From: Verrucomicrobiaceae bacterium
GTDB taxonomy: Bacteria; Verrucomicrobiota; Verrucomicrobiia; Verrucomicrobiales; Verrucomicrobiaceae
Direction: 5' to 3'
Assembly: GCA_947458455.1 (NCBI GenBank)
Contig: CANGYJ010000004.1
Span: 62,001-126,000, forward strand
DNA: 64,000 nucleotides
Below, piece after piece: positions 58,130-64,000 of this stretch. The position numbers were made by a program, and so were the translations under genes. The notes beneath the pieces were generated by a model. The model saw only the letters and a program-made list of their open reading frames with translations, did no database searches and was not told the origin of the DNA. Positions within the stretch are counted from its first letter, which is position 1, and each line of letters begins with the position of its first letter.

Positions 58130-61100
58130 GGCGTCGGAGGTTGTTGCGTCCAGGTGGCGTTTCCGGCACGGCTGATGACAAAAGCGGCCCGCCAGGCATC
58201 GAAGAGAGGTTCCAGGCCGGAATCGACCAGATCCGCATCGCCCATCTTGCCCCAGAACTGGCTGCCGCCGAAATCCATGAAGGTGTAGCTCGTGTAAGCC
58301 TCCAGGCTTTCCACATCCCCGCGCCACACATGAATGCGATCCGCCTGCGAGGCATCGGGATGGGCAAGGAAACCGGCCAGCGTCGTCATGCTGCGATCCA
58401 GCGGACTCATCGGCACGGCCCAGCCAGCGCCCACGAGATTCATCCCGGCACGCAGCGGGCACACAAAGGCATTCGTGCGGGCCACCCCAGCCTGGGGCAG
58501 CGTCACCGGCGTGCCGCGGGCATGCAGGAAGACCCCTTCCGCCGCATCCACCACGCGGCCGTTTTGACTCGTCAGCCTCGCATCCCCGCTCAGCACCCAC
58601 TTCGGCGATCCGCTATTCGTGAAGAGCCAGAACTCACGCAGCAGCCCCGTGGCCCGATCCAGCGTGATGACGCGGTCCGCCAGTTTTTGCAAGGTGTTCG
58701 AGCTGAAGCGGCTCACCGGGAAGAGGTCGTTGAAGGTCCAGTGCGCCCGGATCGCGATCAAATCGCCCTGAAGCGTGATCGGCAGCGTCGCCATGGTGCT
58801 GCGGGCATTGCTCAAATCCATGCGCAGCATCGTCGCGGTGCTTTGCGCCTCATCGATGTCCCAGCGGTGACCTTCATGATCACCGCCGATGACCTCGATG
58901 TAGTAGCTTTTGCCATCCACGAAGTAAGGAGCCAGCGAGCCCGTGCCCACCGCCGTCGTCAGATCGAGCGTCGAACCCGTGATGACACCATCCACCGCCC
59001 CGGTGAAGACATCTTTGCGCACCAGCGGCATGCAGAAGGTCTGCGGACGCTGCGGCAGTGAGCGACGCTTCCAGCTCCACACCGGCGTCACCGCCTCCGC
59101 TTCCGGCGTGCCGTTGGTATCCGCGTCCAAAGCCACCCGCAGGCGCACCTCGCCGCCATCAAGACCGGTGAGCAGCGAATCACCTTCGATGTTCGTGAAG
59201 CGCACCTCTTCGAGGCCGTTCGCCTTCGGCGTCACCACCGGCGTGAGCGTCAGCCCAGTCCAAACGCTCGCCACAGAAGCCTCGACCGCATACACGAGAC
59301 CCTGCACGCCTCCGGCGCGACGGCACACCACCGCATCCAGCGTGTCTGCCACGGTGCGTTCGATGTAGAAACCGGGGAACTGCGCATCCTCCACGCTGCT
59401 GCCGCCACTTTGACCGAGGGCGAATTCCATCAGGTTCGAGTTCCGATCCCCATCGGGATTGTCGTTCGCGCCGTTTTGACCATTGAGCGCATTCTCCGTC
59501 TGCCACAGGGCAAAGCTGCGCGGCAGCGCATTCGTGAAGCCAAGGTCGATCGTGAGATCCGTGAAGGGATCGCGGTCATCATCGGTGCCGTTGTCGAGAC
59601 CGGTCTCACCCTTGGTGCTCGTGGGCGCCGTGCCGATGGCCAGCGTGAAATTCGCCGTGCGCACGCCCGTCACACGTGGGTCAGCCGCGTCGATGCCATC
59701 TTCGCTCATGTCATCGTCCCCTACCGCCACACCGGGCATGGATTTCATCCCGCCGAGCGGAGCCGTGCTGGCAAACATCGCGGCAGGAATTTCGAGGTAG
59801 TAAGTGCCCGGCGGCACATCCGTGAAGCCGTAAAGGCCATTGCCATTCGTCGAAGTGCCCGACACCTGGCCTCCGGCCGAGGTTTTCAAATTCACCGTCA
59901 CGCCCGCCAAACCCTCGCCGCTGTCTGCGAAGCCGTTCGAGTTGCGGTCGATGAAGATCATGTTCCCCACGCTCGTGCCAGCAGGTGCCGGGTCCGTGGT
60001 GAAGGTAATGCTCACCGAGGCTGTGCAGCCACGCGAATCCGTGGCACGGAGGCTGAAGGTCACCGTGCCCGGCGTCGTCGGCGTGCCGGAGATCAAGCCC
60101 GTGCTGCTCAGCGCCAGGCCTGGAGGTAGAGCACCGATGGCGTCAAAGCTATATGGAACCGTGCCACCGGAAGCCGTGATCGTTTCCGCAAGCGCCACCG
60201 CCTGCATGCCATTGAACGAGCCGCCATTCGGCGAAATCGTGATCGTCGGGCACACCCCGCGGAAGCCGAAATCGATCGTCATATCGCCATTGGGATCATC
60301 CGCATTGTCGTTCGCCGCTCCCATGCCCGTCTCCGTCGTCGAATCCTTCGCTTCGAGGTAGTAGGCGAGACCAAAGAACATCGACGACACACCCGTGGAT
60401 GAGGGCGTGGGCGCATCGACCCCGTTTTCGTCCACATTGTCATCCGCCCCGGTATCGAAGCCAAAGCCCGCCACGCTCACATGCGAAACCAGCACGCCGC
60501 CGGGTTGGAAATTCGCGGGTGGCACATGCACAAAGTAGTTCCCCGGCTCCAAGCCCGTGAAGCGATAGAAGCCGCCACCGCTCGTCACCTGCGACTGCAA
60601 AGGCCCGACGAAGAGCGGATTATCCCCCTGGCGGAATACCTGCACCGTCACGCCATCCTTGCCCTCGCCCGCATCCGGCCGCGTATCGCCATCGGCATCT
60701 ACGTAGACGAGATTGCCCACTTGCAGCCCCTGCGCTGGCAGCGGCACAAAGCCGAGGTCGATGGTCATATCGCCGTCATTGTCCATGCCGAGGTCGTCAT
60801 CATTACCGAGGCCTGTTTCCGTGGTCGCATTCGTCGGCTCGCTGTCCACCGCGAGGGTGAAAACCGTGCTCGAAATGCCGAAACTGCCCGGCAGAGCCGT
60901 GTCAGTGCCGTTTTCGCCCATGTCATCATCCTGATCGTTGTCCGTTCCGGCACCGGGGATCGAAATATGCTGATACAACGGCCCACCTTCGAGGAATTGC
61001 GAGGTCGGCACATGCACGAAGAAGCTGCCCGCGCCGAGCTCGCTGAAAAGATAGCGTCCCTGTGCATTCGTCATCACCGGAGCCACCACCGGCTGGGCCA

Positions 61101-62985
61101 CGAGCGGGTTCATGCCCTGCTGGTAAAGCTGCACCGTCACATTCGGCACGCCCTCACCTTCATCCGCACGACCGTTGCGATTCTGGTCGATGAAGATCAG
61201 GTTTCCGACTGAAAGCGGCACCTCCACCGTCACTCCCTGCATCACCGTGATGTCCGCCTTGCAGCCGTAAAAATCCGTCGCCCGCAGGCGCAGCTCGTAA
61301 TTGCCTGGAAGGCGGATCGTCCCAGTCAGACGGCCTGCCGAACTCAGCGTGAGACCTTCCGGCAGGTTCAGCATCGTCGTCCAAGTATAGGGGAAGGTGC
61401 CGCCAGTGGCGAAGAAGCTCTGGTCAATCGGATCACCTGACATGATCGAAGGCAACGTGGAAGGTGTGAGCGAGATCCGCGGGCAATTCCGCGTGAAACC
61501 CAGGTCCATCGTCAGATCGAAATTCGCATCCACCGTGGCATCCTGCGTCGCGCCCTGGCCGAACTCGCCCAACTGCGTGCCAGCCTGCGATTCATCCGTC
61601 GGTTCCAAAGCGGCGCTGAGTTCGAAAACCTCCGTCGAGACGCCGGTGAGCGTCGGATTCACCGCATCGACCCCATCTTCGCCCGCGCCGGCATCACCGG
61701 AGGCCGCGCCGGTCATCGAAACCGTGCCGTAAAGCCGTTTATCGAGCCGAAACTCGCCCGCTGGGATGTGCAGGAAGTAGCGGCCGGGCGTCAGATTCTC
61801 GAAGAGGAACCTCCCGCCACCCGCTGTGATGCGCTGGGCCAGGGGGACGGTGCCGTTTTCAGCGAACAGCATCACCACCACGTCATCGCGGCCTTCGCCC
61901 TGGTCGGCGGCATGGTTTCCATTGTCATCAACGAAGACCAGATTCCCCACCGCCGCCTTTCCGGCCTCGAAAGTGAAGCCAAAGTCCCGCGTGAGGTCCG
62001 TGGAGTTGTCATTCGAGAGATTATCCGCGTCGGCGAAGAGTCCCCTCTCGCCTGTCGCTTCACTGGGTGCCGAGCCTGCGGTCAAATTGAAGGCATCCGT
62101 CACCACGCCCACGAGCAGCGACATCGCCGAGTCCTCGCCTGTATCATCATCGGTGAGTGGTGAGGCCCCGCTCATCGGCGTGGCCCCCGAAAGCGGCTTC
62201 CCGGCATTGAATTCAATCGCCGGAATCATCAGGCGGTAGTCACCCTCGATCAGATCCTCAAACAGGAAGCGCCCCTGCGAATCCGTGCGCGTCTCCAGAT
62301 GCGGCAGTTCCGTTTCCACATCCTGCGAACCCAAATACAAGCACACCAGCACCCCTGGAATGCCCTCGCCCTCATCCGCGTGGCCGTTCGAGTTCATGTC
62401 CGCGAACACCAGATTCCCCACGGCCACCGGTTTGTAGAAGCCAAAGTCCAGCGTGAGGTCCGAATCCGTATCGTGGGCATCATCCGCCTCGGAAAGGTAG
62501 CCCGTTTCCAAGGTCAGCGCGTCCGGCGCTCCGCCGGTGATCAGCGTGATCGTCGGTGTGCGAATGCCGTTCATCGCCGGATCAGGATCATCAAAGCCAT
62601 CCTCGCCCACGTCATCATCCGTCGAGTAGCCCATCACGCCCGGCAGGCTTAGCGAACCCTGCAATTCCCCCTGCAGCCCGAATTCTGCGGGCGGGATGAA
62701 GGCGATGTAACTGCCATCCGGCACGGGCGGCAGCAAAAACGAGCCATCGCCAACCGTCACCGCCGAAGCCACCGGCTGCGCCGTGAGCGGATCGTCATTT
62801 TCGGCAAAAAGCTGCACCGCGACCCCCGCCACGCCCTCGCCGAGATCGAAGCGGAAATTCGCGTTCTGGTCCCGGCAAACCACGTTTCCGACCATGACAT
62901 TCGCACGCGCTTCCTTGGCCGCGAAGCTCAGAATGAGCGCCGCAAGCCAGCCAGCCAGCCAAACTTTAGGAGAGGAAAGGGTCAT
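58126..62985 (-). CDS. Giant secreted SdrD-B-like repeat protein with TIGR02597-like C-terminus
   Basis: The 1619-residue protein has a signal peptide (about 1-28, ending FAAKEARA). It is built of about seven SdrD-B-like beta-sandwich repeats, each opening VGNLVFxDxNxNGxADxGEG and closing with EPTxxTETGxGxxxDxxxDMTIDLGF-like blocks rich in calcium-type Asp. Two putative-Ig (He_PIG) inserts start CPRISLTPSTLP and CPTITISPNGG. The last 330 residues (RPQTFCMPLVRKDVFTGAVD, RTNAFVCPLRAGMNLVGAG) match TIGR02597-type Verrucomicrobia proteins. It is a surface or matrix adhesin-like structural protein, calcium-stabilised by inference. ATG 62985 has AATGCCAATTTA just upstream and no clear Shine-Dalgarno. 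Confidence 0.9.
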   Translation of the reverse strand: MTLSSPKVWLAGWLAALILSFAAKEARANVMVGNVVCRDQNANFRFDLGEGVAGVAVQLFAENDDPLTAQPVASAVTVGDGSFLLPPVPDGSYIAFIPPAEFGLQGELQGSLSLPGVMGYSTDDDVGEDGFDDPDPAMNGIRTPTITLITGGAPDALTLETGYLSEADDAHDTDSDLTLDFGFYKPVAVGNLVFADMNSNGHADEGEGIPGVLVCLYLGSQDVETELPHLETRTDSQGRFLFEDLIEGDYRLMIPAIEFNAGKPLSGATPMSGASPLTDDDTGEDSAMSLLVGVVTDAFNLTAGSAPSEATGERGLFADADNLSNDNSTDLTRDFGFTFEAGKAAVGNLVFVDDNGNHAADQGEGRDDVVVMLFAENGTVPLAQRITAGGGRFLFENLTPGRYFLHIPAGEFRLDKRLYGTVSMTGAASGDAGAGEDGVDAVNPTLTGVSTEVFELSAALEPTDESQAGTQLGEFGQGATQDATVDANFDLTMDLGFTRNCPRISLTPSTLPSIMSGDPIDQSFFATGGTFPYTWTTMLNLPEGLTLSSAGRLTGTIRLPGNYELRLRATDFYGCKADITVMQGVTVEVPLSVGNLIFIDQNRNGRADEGEGVPNVTVQLYQQGMNPLVAQPVVAPVMTNAQGRYLFSELGAGSFFVHVPTSQFLEGGPLYQHISIPGAGTDNDQDDDMGENGTDTALPGSFGISSTVFTLAVDSEPTNATTETGLGNDDDLGMDNDGDMTIDLGFVPLPAQGLQVGNLVYVDADGDTRPDAGEGKDGVTVQVFRQGDNPLFVGPLQSQVTSGGGFYRFTGLEPGNYFVHVPPANFQPGGVLVSHVSVAGFGFDTGADDNVDENGVDAPTPSSTGVSSMFFGLAYYLEAKDSTTETGMGAANDNADDPNGDMTIDFGFRGVCPTITISPNGGSFNGMQAVALAETITASGGTVPYSFDAIGALPPGLALSSTGLISGTPTTPGTVTFSLRATDSRGCTASVSITFTTDPAPAGTSVGNMIFIDRNSNGFADSGEGLAGVTVNLKTSAGGQVSGTSTNGNGLYGFTDVPPGTYYLEIPAAMFASTAPLGGMKSMPGVAVGDDDMSEDGIDAADPRVTGVRTANFTLAIGTAPTSTKGETGLDNGTDDDRDPFTDLTIDLGFTNALPRSFALWQTENALNGQNGANDNPDGDRNSNLMEFALGQSGGSSVEDAQFPGFYIERTVADTLDAVVCRRAGGVQGLVYAVEASVASVWTGLTLTPVVTPKANGLEEVRFTNIEGDSLLTGLDGGEVRLRVALDADTNGTPEAEAVTPVWSWKRRSLPQRPQTFCMPLVRKDVFTGAVDGVITGSTLDLTTAVGTGSLAPYFVDGKSYYIEVIGGDHEGHRWDIDEAQSTATMLRMDLSNARSTMATLPITLQGDLIAIRAHWTFNDLFPVSRFSSNTLQKLADRVITLDRATGLLREFWLFTNSGSPKWVLSGDARLTSQNGRVVDAAEGVFLHARGTPVTLPQAGVARTNAFVCPLRAGMNLVGAGWAVPMSPLDRSMTTLAGFLAHPDASQADRIHVWRGDVESLEAYTSYTFMDFGGSQFWGKMGDADLVDSGLEPLFDAWRAAFVISRAGNATWTQQPPTP

Positions 62986-63034
62986 CAGAATGCCAATTTA
63001 TAGATAATATGGCAATCCTAATTAATTTACAAGC
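62986..63034. other. AT-rich gap between the giant gene and rlmN
   Basis: The 49 bp between the start of the 1619-residue gene and the stop of rlmN are AT-rich (TTTATAGATAATATGGCAAT). They contain AATGCCAATTTA (62989-63000), also present at 34276-34287 upstream of the DUF6600 lipoprotein. It probably holds the promoter of the giant gene. rlmN terminates into it with no recognisable hairpin. Confidence 0.5.
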
Positions 63035-64000
63035 TCAATTCCCACCCCCGCCGCCAATGGTGATCCGTTTCTGCGGGATCGGTGACTCGATGATGCCCTC
63101 GCTCGTTTCCTGCTTCAGCCGGAGCTGTCCGCAGGCCGCCGCGATGTCGTGGCCCTTTTCCCTTCGCAAAGTCGCCGTCACCCCGGCGGAGGTCAGCACC
63201 TCCAAAAAGGCATCCTGCCGCTGCTCGGAAGGCCGTTTCCAGGGCAAACCGTCCACCGTGTTGTAGGGGATGAGGTTCACCTTCGCGTTCACGCTCCGCG
63301 CCCGTTTGGCCAGCATCCGAGCCTGGTCGAGGCCGTCATTTACGTCCTCGATCAGGATGAATTCAAAGGTCAGGAACTGCTTCCGCTTCGCATTCCAGGC
63401 CTCCAGCGCCTCAAAAAGCTCCGCCAGCGGGTACTTGCGATTCACCGGCATGATTTCATTCCGCACCGGATCGCTCGCCCCGTGCAGGGAGATGGCCAAG
63501 CGGATTTGCAGCGGGAAATCCGCCAGCTTGTGGATCTGTGGCGCCAGCCCGCTCGTGCTCACTGTCATGTGCCGCGCCCCGATGCCGATGCCCCACTCCG
63601 CGTTCAGGATCTCGATGGCCTTGATGAGGTTCGAAAAATTCGCCAGCGGCTCGCCCATGCCCATGAAGACCAGGTTATCCACCCGCTCGCCCGTGTGCGC
63701 CTCCACCTGCACGATCTGCTCCACGATCTCCCCCGCCGTCAGATTCCGCGTGAAGCCCGCCAGCCCGCTGGCGCAGAACTTGCAGTCGTAGGCGCAGCCC
63801 ACCTGGCTCGACACACACAGCGTCCGCCGGTCCGATTTGCCGCCGTAAAGCGCCGGATTCGCCGGAATGAGCACCGTCTCCACGTAGCGACCGTCATTCA
63901 ACTTCAGCAGAAACTTCCGCGTCGTGTCCGCCGAACCGCTCACCGTGGCGATGGACATCGACCGCGTCACCAGCCGCTCCTTCAGCCGCTCACGCAGCGC
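63035..64000 (-). CDS. rlmN: 23S rRNA (adenine-2503-C2)-methyltransferase, 5' part outside window
   Basis: The visible 322 codons read in from beyond base 64000 (ALRERLKERLVTRSMSIATV). RlmN is a radical-SAM dual methyltransferase of A2503 in 23S rRNA. The CVSSQVGCAYDCKFCASGLA block carries the CxxxCxxC iron-sulfur motif. Then come GFTRNLTAGEIVEQI, LVFMGMGEPLANFSNLIKAI, RLAISLHGASDPVRNEIMPV and a late catalytic-Cys region AACGQLR. The N-terminal helical domain is outside the window. A GTG at 63970 is not needed as a start because homology continues upstream. Confidence 0.95.
   Translation of the reverse strand, partial: ALRERLKERLVTRSMSIATVSGSADTTRKFLLKLNDGRYVETVLIPANPALYGGKSDRRTLCVSSQVGCAYDCKFCASGLAGFTRNLTAGEIVEQIVQVEAHTGERVDNLVFMGMGEPLANFSNLIKAIEILNAEWGIGIGARHMTVSTSGLAPQIHKLADFPLQIRLAISLHGASDPVRNEIMPVNRKYPLAELFEALEAWNAKRKQFLTFEFILIEDVNDGLDQARMLAKRARSVNAKVNLIPYNTVDGLPWKRPSEQRQDAFLEVLTSAGVTATLRREKGHDIAAACGQLRLKQETSEGIIESPIPQKRITIGGGGGN

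Overview
The window is high-GC, densely coded bacterial chromosome. The gene content points to the Verrucomicrobiota, most likely a Verrucomicrobiaceae/Prosthecobacter-like organism (inference). The signs are a PSCyt1/DUF1549/DUF1553 cytochrome protein, a DUF1080 secreted hydrolase, a DUF6600 lipoprotein, a giant SdrD-B-like secreted protein with a TIGR02597-like C-terminus, exosortase/EpsI, and many short palindromic repeats. No rRNA, tRNA, CRISPR array, insertion sequence or prophage was seen.

Layout. 1-7.8 kb: an antitoxin-like gene cut by the window edge, recG, then an ABC exporter (ATPase plus FtsX-like permease) coupled to a CrtC/AttH-type secreted protein, and a Coa1-like membrane protein. 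This stretch holds several palindromic repeats, three of them inside reading frames. 7.9-15.7 kb: mostly minus-strand housekeeping and accessory genes (cytochrome/DUF1553 protein, TrkA_C membrane protein, MORN-type lipoprotein, small zincin, PAS protein, FAD oxidoreductase, PIN/RHH toxin-antitoxin) and a frameshifted RDD gene. 15.9-23.8 kb: glmS, then a run of secreted proteins of unknown role. The run includes two paralogues with Lys-Val-Pro-rich repeats, each with its own near-identical promoter-like block and terminator. 23.8-34.2 kb: a minus-strand operon (cupredoxin, adenylate cyclase, outer-membrane protein), a GAF plus subtilisin-like pair, an ECF-type sigma factor with a small downstream gene, and secreted proteins.

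34.5-56.1 kb is a long plus-strand surface-polysaccharide locus with mostly overlapping genes. It runs DAHP synthase, heptose kinase and heptose isomerase, then FkbM methyltransferases, flippase, O-antigen polymerase/ligase-like protein, glycosyltransferases, acyltransferase, exosortase, EpsI, larE, larB, CapK-like adenylate-forming enzyme, WecG/TagA transferase, bi-domain oxidoreductase and heparinase II/III-like protein. It looks like one coupled transcription unit for making, exporting, modifying and trimming an extracellular polysaccharide or LPS. larE and larB (nickel-pincer cofactor) are unexpected passengers.

56.2-64 kb: a two-domain heavy-metal-binding secreted protein, a gene interrupted by two in-frame TAG codons, the 1619-residue SdrD-B-like protein, and the 3' part of rlmN.

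The most interesting signals are three. (1) Palindromic elements are tolerated in frame inside four protein-coding genes, recalling Rickettsia palindromic elements. (2) A shared promoter-like block sits before the KVP-repeat genes and also between an ECF sigma gene and its small downstream gene, suggesting a local sigma regulon. (3) Paired TAG codons in the same TAGCTT context interrupt an otherwise intact secreted-protein gene.
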